From assembly GCA_035477595.1 (NCBI GenBank), contig DATIKM010000059.1, forward strand, positions 5,708 through 69,707: DNA of 64,000 bases, written 5' to 3'. A program made the translations under genes and the position numbers. The notes beneath the pieces were generated by a model. The model did no database searches. It saw only the letters and a program-made list of their open reading frames with translations, and had not been told where the DNA came from. This document shows, in pieces, positions 16,970-25,870 of this stretch (within the stretch, counting starts at the first letter, position 1; each line of letters opens with the position of its first letter). The DNA comes from DATIKM01 sp035477595 (GTDB lineage: Bacteria; Armatimonadota; Chthonomonadetes; Chthonomonadales; CAJBBX01).

Positions 16970-18151
16970 TCAGGGCCTCGGCGGCCCGAGTGTGGTCGCC
17001 GGTGCGGCTGCGGGCGCGATGGTGCTGGTGATCTTTGCCTGGCCCATCAGATCCTGGATCGTGGTGGGCATGCGCTTGCGCAACTCGGCCTGCAGCACCT
17101 GCTCGCGCTCCGCCGCGGCGATCTGGGCTCCGAGGTCGTCAACGCGGATGAGGTGCCAGCCGAATGCGGTGCGTATTGGCTCGCTAACCGCGCCCTTGGC
17201 GAGTCCGAAGGCCACCCTGTCGAACTCCGCAACCATCTGGCCGCGCATGAAGACGCCGAGGCTGCCCCTCTGGAACCTCGTCTGGTCGTTGTTGTGGGTC
17301 TGTGCGGCGTCCTCGAAGGTCACCTTGCCCGACCGGATGTCGGCAGCGATGCCGTCGATCTTGGTCTTAGCGTCGGCAAACCTCTTCTCGCGTTCCTCGG
17401 GTGTCGGCGGAGCGGGCGGCTCCGTCGGCGCAGGCTGGTCAGGCGCAGGCGCGGCGGGCTCGTCGGTTACCTGAACCAGTACGTGGCTCGCCCTCAGGAA
17501 GTCCGCCGGGCCCAACCTGCGACCGAGGCCCCTCTCGATGTCGCGCTGGATGAGCTTCTCGAGTAGCGCCTGCAGCCTGAGGTTCCGTGCGACGAAGTCG
17601 GCCCGCACGCCATAGGATGCCAGAACCGCGGCATCGGGCTTGCCCGCGAGGGCCGGTCGCGCGGCGCGCGCCTGCGCCACCGACCTCGTCATCAGGGTCC
17701 TCATCTCGGCGGGGGTCACGGTGACGCCGGCCTTGGCGGCGGCCTGAACGATGACGGTCTCGCGGATCTTGTTCTGCACCGCGTCCCTCAAGGCGCGGCC
17801 GGGCCTGGCAAAGACTGCCCTGTAGAGGTCTGCTCGCGAGAAGGTTACGGGCCGGCCGCCGCTCTGCCGCAGGCGCTGCACCACGACATCGCCCGCGCCG
17901 ACGAGCGCATAGAGCTCATAGACAGGCCGTCCGCTCACGTCGGCCGCCTGAGGATCGGTGGAGCGCAACCGGGCGAGCTGGTCCGCCAGAGCCTCCTCGA
18001 GGATCGCGGCTCGGGTGATCCTCTGGCCGTTCACCGTTGCCACCACGACGGCGCCGGGGTCGGCCGGCGGCTGTGTGCGAGCCTGCGCCGCCCCGACCGT
18101 CAGCAACGCTAGCGCCAATATCGCCGCCCCGCGGCGGAACCATCCTATCAA
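16970..18151 (-). CDS. Exported SurA/PrsA-like peptidyl-prolyl isomerase
   Basis: A 393-residue foldase. A signal peptide (ILALALLTVGAAQA) precedes a SurA-N-like helical region (VATVNGQRITRAAILEEAL and following) and a parvulin-type rotamase domain (about 245-365: ASHVLVQV, then FEDAAQTHNNDQTRFQRGSLGVFMRGQMV and FGWHLIRVDDL). A Pro-rich insert (about 225-245) interrupts the rotamase domain after its first strand. It would help fold exported or outer-membrane proteins in the periplasm. The TTG start is supported by AAGGAG 8 bases upstream, and a sigma-70-like promoter lies about 50 bp ahead. A second, lipoprotein-type relative occurs at 26.8 kb. Confidence 0.85.
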   Translation of the reverse strand: MIGWFRRGAAILALALLTVGAAQARTQPPADPGAVVVATVNGQRITRAAILEEALADQLARLRSTDPQAADVSGRPVYELYALVGAGDVVVQRLRQSGGRPVTFSRADLYRAVFARPGRALRDAVQNKIRETVIVQAAAKAGVTVTPAEMRTLMTRSVAQARAARPALAGKPDAAVLASYGVRADFVARNLRLQALLEKLIQRDIERGLGRRLGPADFLRASHVLVQVTDEPAAPAPDQPAPTEPPAPPTPEEREKRFADAKTKIDGIAADIRSGKVTFEDAAQTHNNDQTRFQRGSLGVFMRGQMVAEFDRVAFGLAKGAVSEPIRTAFGWHLIRVDDLGAQIAAAEREQVLQAELRKRMPTTIQDLMGQAKITSTIAPAAAPATTLGPPRP

Positions 18152-18198
18152 TGCAGTATCTCCTTCCCCAGCACGCGTGCCCTGGGATTACGCGCGTC

Positions 18199-18228
18199 AG
18201 TGTACTAGACCTGCCGCGATGGCGTCAA
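18199..18228 (-). promoter_or_regulatory. Sigma-70-like promoter for the SurA-like gene
   Basis: On the minus strand: TTGACG, an 18-bp spacer, TACACT, about 50 bp before the TTG start. Confidence 0.55.
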
Positions 18229-18429
18229 CGGCACGGCGGCGCAGCGGCTCCGTGCGCGGTCGCGAGGCGGGTCTGAGCTCGCGCCGATCATGATGTCGCC
18301 ATGCGACCGGCGCCTGCGCCGCCCTCGCTGCGAGGACAACAGCGCCCCGGTAGCGAATTGGTGTGTGGTAATGGACGGGCAGCGCGCGGCCGTTGGGGCC
18401 GCGCTCCGACCCGGCCGAAGGAGGCCGCC

Positions 18430-19029
18430 ATGCCCATGGAGCTGCCGCCCCTGCCGTACGCCGACGATGCGCTCGAGCCGTATACCTCGGCGCGGACCCT
18501 CTCGTTCCACCATGGCAAGCACCATCGCGCCTACGTGGACAACCTGAACCGGCTAATCGCCGGTTCCGCCCTTGAGAGCCAGACGCTCGAAGCGGTCGTG
18601 CTCGAGACGGCCGGCGATCCTGCCAGGGCGGGCATCTTCAACAACGCCGCGCAGGTGTGGAACCACACCTTCTTCTGGTCGTGCATGCGCCCGAACGGCG
18701 GTGGGGCGCCGCCCGCCGAGCTCGCCGCGCGCCTCGAGGCTGACTTCGGTGGCGTTCAGGCCTTCTCCGAGGCGCTCAAGACCGCCGCCATCGGGCGGTT
18801 CGGGAGCGGCTGGGCCTGGCTGGTTGAGGAGGGCGGCCGCCTGAAGGTGACCAGCACTCCCAACGCCGAGACGCCCATAACTGCAGGCCTGCGGCCTGTG
18901 CTCACGGTCGATGTGTGGGAGCACGCCTATTACCTGGACTACCAGAACCGCCGCCCCGACTTCGTCCAGGCGTTCCTCGACCATCTGGTGAACTGGGAGT
19001 TCGCCGTGTCGAACCTTGCGGGTGGTTAG
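18430..19029 (+). CDS. sodB: Superoxide dismutase, Fe type
   Basis: A 199-residue Fe/Mn superoxide dismutase, which disproportionates superoxide to oxygen and peroxide in the cytoplasm. Metal ligands are visible: His27 (FHHGKHH), His79 (WNHTFFW), Asp161 and His165 (DVWEHAYYLDYQNRR). The FNNAAQVWNHTFFW block with Gln75 favours iron over manganese. I chose ATG 18430 with AAGGAGG just upstream; the frame is open to 18301 but the extra residues match nothing in the family, and the chosen length is typical. A strong hairpin follows the stop. The gene is monocistronic by its context. Confidence 0.95.
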   Translation: MPMELPPLPYADDALEPYTSARTLSFHHGKHHRAYVDNLNRLIAGSALESQTLEAVVLETAGDPARAGIFNNAAQVWNHTFFWSCMRPNGGGAPPAELAARLEADFGGVQAFSEALKTAAIGRFGSGWAWLVEEGGRLKVTSTPNAETPITAGLRPVLTVDVWEHAYYLDYQNRRPDFVQAFLDHLVNWEFAVSNLAGG

Positions 19030-19057
19030 GGCCGACGGCGGCGAGAACCTCGGCAGC

Positions 19058-19083
19058 GCGCCCGGCCCGTACGGGTCGGGCGC
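19058..19083. terminator. Hairpin between sodB and a convergent gene
   Basis: GCGCCCG pairs with CGGGCGC, then a G-T wobble and three more pairs, closing a GTAC loop: an 11-bp stem in the short gap between convergent genes. No U-tract. Confidence 0.5.
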
Positions 19084-19086
19084 CTG

Positions 19087-20343
19087 CTACAGCCCGTGCG
19101 CGCTTAGGAAGCGGATCGCGGGCTCCACGTGGTGGAGGTTGTTCAGCAGGGGCTCTGTGTAGCGGATGTCGCCGAACTCCGCGCTGTCGATGTGGTGCTC
19201 GCGCCCAACGTGGTTATTCCAGTCGACCCCCTCGGTGAGGAAGCCGCTCTCGCCATGGTGGTGGCGCGCGATGGCGCGCAGGATGGTGACCGCGCAGCAG
19301 AGGTGCGACCGGTCGCCGCCTGCCTCGAAGGCGTCGAGGTAGGCGAGGGCCGCCTCGGCGTTCTCCCATAGATAGGCGGTGTCCCAGGAGTCCTCCATGT
19401 AGAGAAGACCGGTGGTCGCTACGCCGTTCCGGTCCTCCTTCATCTGAAACCGGTCCAGCCCCTTGAGCGCGCTCCCGATGGCGAACTCCCGCATCGCGGG
19501 TTCGTCGTAGAGCCTCGCCGCTCGGAGGAACAGGCGGCAGGCAGTGGCGCGTGCGACGCTCTCGTCCGCATCGTACGTGTCGTGGTTGATACTGCCGTAG
19601 ATGCCCCCGCGCGCCACGATATGGTCGAGGTACCCCCGCGCGCGCTCGCGATGGTCCGCGATGCCGCGCAGGGCCAGCTCCACCAGCAGCCAGACCGTGG
19701 TGAGCCCATCGCCGCTGGACAGGTGGAGCGGCTCAGGGCCGCCCTCCGGCGTGCGGTCGTACGGAGTGCCTTCGGGCCTGCACCGCCTGGGCCACCAGCC
19801 TTCGATCTCGGGGACGTGGCGCAGGATCCACTCGGCGGTAAGCGGTGCATATGCAAGGAGGCGCGCAGTCCGCCGATCGCCCTCGCCGAGCGTGTCGGCT
19901 GCCCACAGCATCTGGAGCGCGACGCGCGCCATCGATCCCGGGCAGAACCAGTCGTCGCCCGCCTTGTAGTTGAGGCAGAGGCGGCCCGTGGTGGTGTCGC
20001 GGTAGCCGGCGATGAACCCGTCGGGCGACAGGAACCCGTCCTCCAGCACGTGGTCGATCAGTCCTCGGCCCACGTGCTCGAGGATGTGGCAGTGGTCGAA
20101 CTGGCCGAACTGGACAAGCTGATAGCCGCCGCCCACTGCATTGGCCGCCCAGCCCGGTCCCTCGAGCTTCCCGAAGTCGTGCCAGAGCATGGGGCGGCCG
20201 AGGACGTCCACGAAGCTGGAGGTGGCGCGCCAGCGCGCGTGCTCGGTGGGCTTGAGGCAGAGGTGGGCGAACCGGACGGAGTCGCGAGCGCTGTCGAGGA
20301 TCGTGTAGTCGGGGTCCTCGGGAAGGTAGAAGCCGCCGTGCAT
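19087..20343 (-). CDS. Unknown protein, probable alpha/alpha-barrel fold
   Basis: A 418-residue cytoplasmic protein I do not recognise. It has no signal peptide or membrane segment. Repeated helical segments rich in aromatic residues (DDWFCPGSMARVALQML, GDGLTTVWLLVELALRG, ATACRLFLRAARLYDEP, EDSWDTAYLWENAEAALAYLD, VDWNNHVGREHHIDSAEFGDI) recall the six- or seven-hairpin barrels of glycoside hydrolases and related isomerases, but no catalytic pair can be named. The start is ATG 20343 with GGAG 7 bases upstream; a much longer open frame runs upstream on this strand but overlaps the DUF1015 gene and is spurious. A perfect TATAAT box lies about 35 bp upstream. It is convergent with sodB. Confidence 0.75.
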   Translation of the reverse strand: MHGGFYLPEDPDYTILDSARDSVRFAHLCLKPTEHARWRATSSFVDVLGRPMLWHDFGKLEGPGWAANAVGGGYQLVQFGQFDHCHILEHVGRGLIDHVLEDGFLSPDGFIAGYRDTTTGRLCLNYKAGDDWFCPGSMARVALQMLWAADTLGEGDRRTARLLAYAPLTAEWILRHVPEIEGWWPRRCRPEGTPYDRTPEGGPEPLHLSSGDGLTTVWLLVELALRGIADHRERARGYLDHIVARGGIYGSINHDTYDADESVARATACRLFLRAARLYDEPAMREFAIGSALKGLDRFQMKEDRNGVATTGLLYMEDSWDTAYLWENAEAALAYLDAFEAGGDRSHLCCAVTILRAIARHHHGESGFLTEGVDWNNHVGREHHIDSAEFGDIRYTEPLLNNLHHVEPAIRFLSAHGL

Positions 20344-20377
20344 GCCAGGGCTCCGTCTCGCGGATGGGGCTTCAGGT

Positions 20378-20386
20378 ATTATAGCA
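20378..20386 (-). promoter_or_regulatory. Extended -10 promoter
   Basis: On the minus strand TGCTATAAT, a perfect extended -10 element about 35 bp ahead of the unknown alpha-barrel-like gene. It lies in the divergent gap to the DUF1015 gene. No clear -35 box. Confidence 0.5.
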
Positions 20387-20454
20387 CAGCAGCCTGGTCG
20401 GCGGTAGGACCGCGGTGGCCGGGCCCAGAGCCGCCGCTCCCCGGGAGGCGCACG

Positions 20455-21741
20455 ATGGCCACAGTCACCGCTTTCCGCGGCATCTGCTACGATCCCGACC
20501 GCGTCGGCGACCTCTCTCATGTCGTGGCGCCGCCCTACGACGTCATCTCGCCCCGCGAGCAGGATGCCCTCTACGCGCGCCATCCGATGAACTGCGTGCG
20601 CATCATCCTGAACCGGGCCGAGCCGGGCGACGCCTCGCCGGCGGCCCTCTACGAGCGCGCGAGCGCGTGCCTGCGGGAGTGGCTCGCCGCCGGGGTGCTG
20701 CGAGAGGAGGAGACGCCTGCCCTCTGGGTCTACCGCCAGGACTTCCCGCATCCGATCACCGGCGCATCTGCGGCGCGCACCGGCGTGATCTGCGCCCTCG
20801 GCCTGGAGCCCTACGAGCGGGGGATCGTCGTGCCACACGAGCAGACGCGGGTCCGCGCCATCGCGGACCGGCTGGAGCTCATGCGCGCCACGTCGGCCAA
20901 CACCGAACCCATCTACGGCCTCTACGAGGACGACGGGGCCATCGATGCGCTCCGGGAAGCGGCGGGCGCACGCGGCCCGGACCTGTCGGTGCAAGACGGC
21001 GAGGAGCGACACCAGGTCTGGAGGGTAACTGACCCGAGCGCCCGCGCGGCGTTTGCAGAGAGCCTTCGGGACCGCCGCGTCTGGATTGCCGACGGGCACC
21101 ATCGCTACGAGACAGCGCTGGCGTACTGCGCCGAGCGAGCAGCCGCCGGCAGGGGGTGCGGGGCGTGCGCCAGCATCCTCGCTGTGCTCGTGCCGTTCGG
21201 CGATCCTGGCATCGTGATCCTCCCCACGCATCGGATGGTGCGCTCCGTTGCGCCCCAGACGCTGGTCGATCTCCCGAACCTGCTTGGCCGCTGGTTCGCG
21301 GTGGAGCGCGTGGACGGAGAGCCCTGGCCCCTGGTGCTCCGGAAGGGCGGCCACGAGCGCAGTATCGGGATGGTCACGCGCGACGGCGCCTTCCTCCTGA
21401 CGTTGCGGGACACCGAAGCGATGGATGCGGAGGCCGCCGACAAGCCGCCCGTGTGGCGACGCCTGTGTGTTGCCGTGCTGCAGCGGCTGGTGCTGGAGCG
21501 CACACTGGGCATCCCGGCGAGCGCCATCGCGACGACGCCCCACATCGGCTACACGCGCGACCACACCGAGGCGCTGGGCGCCGTGCACCGGGGCGACTGG
21601 GATGTCGCCTTCCTGCTCGGGTTGCCGGATGCCGCGGACGTGCGGGACGTCTCCGCTGCCGGGGAGCGCATGCCGCCTAAGTCGACCTACTTCTACCCGA
21701 AGCTGCTCAGCGGCCTGCTGTTGCGGCGGCTGGAGGACTGA
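20455..21741 (+). CDS. DUF1015 family protein
   Basis: A 428-residue DUF1015 protein. Landmarks are the N-terminal FRGICYDPDRVGDLSHVVAPPYDVIS, LWVYRQDF, VPHEQTRVRAIADRLELMRAT, YGLYED, the WIADGHHRYETALAYCAE motif and the C-terminal KSTYFYPKLLSGLLL. Family members are widespread and often lie near serine or one-carbon metabolism genes; the biochemical role is not established. The start ATG follows GGAGG. It is the first gene of a tight operon: 4 bp before the SDR gene, which in turn overlaps ftcD-like by the ATGA arrangement. Confidence 0.9.
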   Translation: MATVTAFRGICYDPDRVGDLSHVVAPPYDVISPREQDALYARHPMNCVRIILNRAEPGDASPAALYERASACLREWLAAGVLREEETPALWVYRQDFPHPITGASAARTGVICALGLEPYERGIVVPHEQTRVRAIADRLELMRATSANTEPIYGLYEDDGAIDALREAAGARGPDLSVQDGEERHQVWRVTDPSARAAFAESLRDRRVWIADGHHRYETALAYCAERAAAGRGCGACASILAVLVPFGDPGIVILPTHRMVRSVAPQTLVDLPNLLGRWFAVERVDGEPWPLVLRKGGHERSIGMVTRDGAFLLTLRDTEAMDAEAADKPPVWRRLCVAVLQRLVLERTLGIPASAIATTPHIGYTRDHTEALGAVHRGDWDVAFLLGLPDAADVRDVSAAGERMPPKSTYFYPKLLSGLLLRRLED

Positions 21742-21745
21742 CACA

Positions 21746-22543
21746 ATGCCTGCCGAGGCACCTGACTTCGGCATCGCGGGCCGCGTCGCCGTGGTCACGG
21801 GAGGCACCAGCGGCCTGGGCGCCGCAATCGCGCGGGGCATGGCGGCGAGCGGGGCAGTGGTCGTTGCCGGCTCTCGCGACGCCGAGCGCGTTCGCGCGAC
21901 AGGGGACGCGCTCCGGGCCATCCATCCGGAGGCGGGCGCAATGCCACTCGACGTGGCGGACCCCGCGTCCGTCGAGAGCTTCTTCAGCGAGGCGCGCTTG
22001 CGCCGCGGCCGCGTCGACATTCTGGTGAACGCGGCCGGCATCACCCACCGCGCACCGGCTCTCGAGTTGGCGCTCGACGACTGGGAGCGCGTTCTGCGCA
22101 CGAACCTGACGGGTACGTTCCTGTGCTGTCAGGCAGCCGCCCGCGCAATGACTGAGGGCGGGGGCGGTGCAATCGTGAACATCGCGAGCCTGGCGAGCTT
22201 CGTCGGTCTGCCGTGGGTGGCGGCCTACGGCGCGAGCAAGGCCGCCGTTCGAGAACTGACCCAGACCCTCGCGATCGAGTGGGCGCCGCTCGGCATCCGG
22301 GTGAACGCACTGGCGCCCGGGGTGTTCCCCACGCCGCTGAACCGGCCCCTCGTCGAGGGCACGCCGCGCGGTGAGTGGTTCCGCCACCACACCCCCATGC
22401 TGCGCTTCGGCGAGGCGAGCGAGCTTGTCGGCGCGGCCATCTTCCTCGCGTCCCCCGCAGCGTCCTACATCACCGGCGCCACGCTCGACGTGGACGGTGG
22501 TTTCCTGGCCTGCGGCGTGCCGGCCGATCCTCCCGCAGTATGA
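21746..22543 (+). CDS. Short-chain dehydrogenase/reductase
   Basis: A 265-residue SDR of the classical type. It shows the cofactor motif TGGTSGLGAAIARG, LDVADPASV, NAAGITHRAP, the catalytic serine in NIASLASFVG, the YGASK motif (Tyr and Lys of the triad) and the C-terminal GATLDVDGGF. The residue after the second strand (GSRDAERV) is Arg-containing, which fits either NAD or NADP. The substrate, an alcohol or ketone possibly of a sugar acid, cannot be told. GGAGG in the end of the preceding gene gives the ribosome site; the stop overlaps the next start (ATGA), so translation is coupled. Confidence 0.93.
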   Translation: MPAEAPDFGIAGRVAVVTGGTSGLGAAIARGMAASGAVVVAGSRDAERVRATGDALRAIHPEAGAMPLDVADPASVESFFSEARLRRGRVDILVNAAGITHRAPALELALDDWERVLRTNLTGTFLCCQAAARAMTEGGGGAIVNIASLASFVGLPWVAAYGASKAAVRELTQTLAIEWAPLGIRVNALAPGVFPTPLNRPLVEGTPRGEWFRHHTPMLRFGEASELVGAAIFLASPAASYITGATLDVDGGFLACGVPADPPAV

Positions 22544-23490
22544 GGCTCGCCCCAGGCGACGGTCCCATCGTCCAGTGTGCGGTGAACGTCAGCGAGGGAC
22601 GCCGCCAGGACGTGCTGCTGGAGCTGGTGGCGGCGGCGGGCGCGTACGACGGCGCCGTGCTGACCGACTGGAGCGCCGACCCCGATCATCACCGCGCCGT
22701 ACTATCCCTGCTCGGGGCGCCGGGCCCCGTCGAGGACGCCGTTCTCGCCGTCGCCACCGTGGCGGCGCGCCGGATCGACCTTCGGGTGCACGAGGGTGTG
22801 CACCCGCGCCTCGGCGCGCTCGACGTGGTGCCGTTCTCGCCGGTGCGCGGCGTCACCGTGAGGGAGTGCGTCGAGGTCTCCCTGCGGGTGGCGGACCGAA
22901 TCGCCGGGGGACTAGGTATCCCCGTGCATCTCTACGAGCTCTCTTCGCCGATTGGCCCGACCGTCACGCTGCCGCAGATACGCCGGCAGTACGCGCGTGC
23001 GGCCGTCGATCCCAGTGTGCGCCCGCCGCACCCGGACTTCGCACGCGGCAAAGCCGAGCCCGCGACGGGCGTCTGCGTGGTGGGAGCCCGGGCGCCGCTG
23101 GTGGCCTACAACATCGAGGTGACCGGCGAGGACGACCGCCTGGCGCGCGCTGTTGCCGCGGCCATCAGGGTCCTGCGCGGGACGATGGCGGACCTGGCAG
23201 GGGTGATGGCGCTCGGCTTATGGCTGCCGATGCGGAGGGTCGCGCAGGTCTCGATGAACCTCACCAGACCGCTTCTGACCCCGCTCCCCGCGGTGTTCGA
23301 CGCGGTGGCGCGACTGGCGGAGCAGCATGGTGGTGCCGCCACCTGCAGCGAGGTCGTCGGGCTCATCCCCGAGGCGGCGCTCGGCGGGCAGTCTCCAGAG
23401 CGAGTCGCGTGGGTCGGCTTCCGCCCCGATCAGGTCCTGGAGCGATGGCTCGGACCCGTGGGCGCCACCGGAGAGTCGGACATGGCCTGA
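22540..23490 (+). CDS. Glutamate formiminotransferase-like protein (FtcD transferase part)
   Basis: A 316-residue protein matching the formiminotransferase N- and C-subdomains: QCAVNVSEGRRQDVL, DWSADPDHHRAV, RIDLRVHEGVHPRLGALDVVPF, IPVHLYELSS, YARAAVDPSVRPPHPDF, VGARAPLVAYNIEV and QVSMNLTRP with the C-terminal ELVGLIPE-like EVVGLIPEAAL. The enzyme moves the formimino group from formiminoglutamate to tetrahydrofolate at the end of histidine breakdown. The cyclodeaminase domain of the bifunctional enzyme is absent. No hut gene is nearby, so the physiological link to histidine is unproved. It is the last gene of the DUF1015-SDR operon. Confidence 0.85.
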   Translation: MRLAPGDGPIVQCAVNVSEGRRQDVLLELVAAAGAYDGAVLTDWSADPDHHRAVLSLLGAPGPVEDAVLAVATVAARRIDLRVHEGVHPRLGALDVVPFSPVRGVTVRECVEVSLRVADRIAGGLGIPVHLYELSSPIGPTVTLPQIRRQYARAAVDPSVRPPHPDFARGKAEPATGVCVVGARAPLVAYNIEVTGEDDRLARAVAAAIRVLRGTMADLAGVMALGLWLPMRRVAQVSMNLTRPLLTPLPAVFDAVARLAEQHGGAATCSEVVGLIPEAALGGQSPERVAWVGFRPDQVLERWLGPVGATGESDMA

Positions 23491-23562
23491 GGAGCGGAGG
23501 CGCGCCGGCCGAGAATCCATCAGGGAGCATGGACTTCCAAGGAGAGGCTGGCGCGCAGTCCG

Positions 23563-25815
23563 ATGAATGAGCAGGCCCGACCGACGTCGCCGTCCGAGGC
23601 GCAGCCCGCCACGGCGCCCCCCACGCACCACCATGGAGTCGCGCCGGCAATCGCCGCGATGCGCGTGGCGCTCTGGCTCACCATCGCGTTAGCCGCGCTG
23701 GCGCTGCCTCTGTCGGGCTCGGACTGGACCTGGCGCGCCGCCGCGTTCGCCTGCGCGCACGCGGCCGCGAGCGCCCTGCTTGCGCGCCGGAGACCGGCCG
23801 CGCGCCCCTATCCGCACCTCGACGTGGCCGTGGACCTGATGGCGGCAACCGCCGTGGTGGCGACTACGGGCGGCTTCACCAGCCCGCTGCTACCGCTCAC
23901 GTGGTTTGTTACGGCCTGCGCGCTCGCGCTGCTCGGCCACCGCGGCGGGCTGGTCGTGGCAGCCTCCGCCGTCGTCCTCAGCGCGGTGCACTTTCGGACC
24001 ACAGCCGACCTGGCCGACGTAGTGGTGTACGGCTGTGCGTCAGGAGCGCTCCTGCTGGCCGCTGCCGCTCTGGGCCTCGCGGAGTCGGCCCGGGAGCGGT
24101 CGAGCTCTCTGCTCCGCCGCCGCACTCTCGAGGACGTCGAGGCGCAGGTGGAGCATCTCGACGAGTGCAACCGGCAGATGCGGGCGACGGTGCGCGAGCT
24201 GAACGCCGTAGTGCGCGACCAGCGCGCTCGAGCCGACGACGCAGCCGCGGCGCACCGCATCATAGCCGCCACGGTCGATGGCACCGATCCAGGCGCGCTG
24301 CACGCCTCTGCCCTGCAGGTGCTCGCGGAGGCCGTGAACGCCGGCGTCGCCGCTCTCTGGCTGCGCGAGCCGGGCTCCGACCGCCTCGTCCTGCGGGCGG
24401 CGGTCGGCTCGGTGGACCCCTGCCTGCCGCACGCCCAGGTGGACGCCGGCCCCGACACCCAGCCTCACTCGGTCCGCAAGGAGTGCGAGGCCTTGCTCGC
24501 CGCAGCGTCGGCCGCGGCGGGGCCGAGCCTGCCCGCAATCCCGGGCGGCCGCGCGACCCTCGGCGCGCTGCTGCGCGACCGCGACCAGGTGACCGGTGTC
24601 GTGGCCGTGGGGGCGCACCGCAGCGGCGCCTTCACTGAAGACCATGCGTCGCGGCTCTCAGCGCTCGCGCCTGCCGCGGCGCTCGCCTGCCGCGGCATCG
24701 AGGACCGCGTGCGCCTGAGCCGTGCCATCCGGGAGGTCTCGCTGCTGCACGAAGTGGCCCGGCTGGCGGACACTGCGGGCGACACCGATGGCATCTACGC
24801 GGCCGTGGGCAGGCTGATAGCTCGCGGGATCCCCTGCGAGAACTGCACGGTGTACGCGGTCGATCGCGACGCCGGCGCCCTCGTGCCCAAGGCGACGCAC
24901 GGGAGCGCTGTGAACCTCCTCGACCAGATGCGCTTTTCCATGGGCTTCGGCGTCGAGGGTTGGCTGTTGGAGGGGCGCAAGCACCTGGTAGTTGCCGACG
25001 CCCTTCGTGAGCCCTCCCTCGCGGGCGCGGCGGTGCCGCCGAGCGTGCGTTCGTTCCTTGCCGCGCCGATGACGGTGCAGGGGGCGGTGGTCGGGGCGAT
25101 CGTGGCCAGCCACGCCCGCCCGAACGCCTTTTCGCGCGAGGACCTGCGCCTCCTCTCGGCGCTGGCAGGGCAGTCCGCCGCGTCGGTCGAGCGCCTCGAC
25201 ATGAGGCGCTCGCTCGAGCGGATGGCGATCACGGACGGCCTGACCTCCATCTACAACCACCGCTACTTCCGCATGCGGCTGCAACAGGAGGTGGAGCGCG
25301 CGCGGCGGTACTCGCTGAACCTGGCGGTGCTCATCATGGACATCGACCGGTTCAAGGAGATGAACGACCAGCACGGCCATGCCGTAGGCGACGCCGTGCT
25401 CGCCGAAATGGCCGGTGTGCTCCATCGCAACATGCGCTCCACGGAGATTGTGGCGCGTTACGGAGGCGACGAGTTTGTGGCGCTCCTGCCCCAGACCGAT
25501 GCCGACCAGGCGGCCATTGCCGCCGAGCGCATGCTGCGCAGAGTGCGCGAGCATCGGTTCGGCGCGGTCGTGGGCGCGGCCATGCGGGTCACCGTAAGCA
25601 TCGGCATCGCCGCGCTCAGCGAGGCGGGCGAGGCGGCGGATCGTCTGATGGAACGCGCCGACGGCGCGCTCTACCGCGCCAAGCGAGAGGGCCGCAACCA
25701 GATGTGCGTGGCGCCCTCCGTGCCGGCGTCGCAGGAGCCGGAGCCTCCCGTGAGGGCCGCGGTGCGGCGTCTGCCCTCCGGACAACGCGTCGAAGCGGGT
25801 CGCGAGGCGGCATAG
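23563..25815 (+). CDS. Membrane GAF-GGDEF diguanylate cyclase
   Basis: A 750-residue signalling protein. About four to six hydrophobic segments span residues 30-180, followed by a coiled coil (about 185-225), two GAF-like domains (about 230-375 and 395-540) and a C-terminal GGDEF domain (about 555-710). The active motif GGDEF is intact at residues 634-638, so the protein should make cyclic di-GMP from GTP. The inhibitory I-site at the usual place reads RSTE rather than RxxD, so product inhibition may be weak. DGLTSIYNHRYF marks the domain start. It probably ties an envelope or redox signal to motility or surface life; a SwrB-like gene follows and motAB lie 9 kb away. Confidence 0.92.
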   Translation: MNEQARPTSPSEAQPATAPPTHHHGVAPAIAAMRVALWLTIALAALALPLSGSDWTWRAAAFACAHAAASALLARRRPAARPYPHLDVAVDLMAATAVVATTGGFTSPLLPLTWFVTACALALLGHRGGLVVAASAVVLSAVHFRTTADLADVVVYGCASGALLLAAAALGLAESARERSSSLLRRRTLEDVEAQVEHLDECNRQMRATVRELNAVVRDQRARADDAAAAHRIIAATVDGTDPGALHASALQVLAEAVNAGVAALWLREPGSDRLVLRAAVGSVDPCLPHAQVDAGPDTQPHSVRKECEALLAAASAAAGPSLPAIPGGRATLGALLRDRDQVTGVVAVGAHRSGAFTEDHASRLSALAPAAALACRGIEDRVRLSRAIREVSLLHEVARLADTAGDTDGIYAAVGRLIARGIPCENCTVYAVDRDAGALVPKATHGSAVNLLDQMRFSMGFGVEGWLLEGRKHLVVADALREPSLAGAAVPPSVRSFLAAPMTVQGAVVGAIVASHARPNAFSREDLRLLSALAGQSAASVERLDMRRSLERMAITDGLTSIYNHRYFRMRLQQEVERARRYSLNLAVLIMDIDRFKEMNDQHGHAVGDAVLAEMAGVLHRNMRSTEIVARYGGDEFVALLPQTDADQAAIAAERMLRRVREHRFGAVVGAAMRVTVSIGIAALSEAGEAADRLMERADGALYRAKREGRNQMCVAPSVPASQEPEPPVRAAVRRLPSGQRVEAGREAA

Positions 25816-25870
25816 CGCCGCGGGACGCCTCGTGTGATGGCGGGAGATCCGCCGGTCGCGGCGGGACGGT

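Noticed and set aside
20344..22101. Upstream extension of the minus-strand alpha-barrel-like gene
   Set aside because: It overlaps the DUF1015 and SDR genes, has low-complexity composition, and a good start with ribosome site and promoter exists at 20343.
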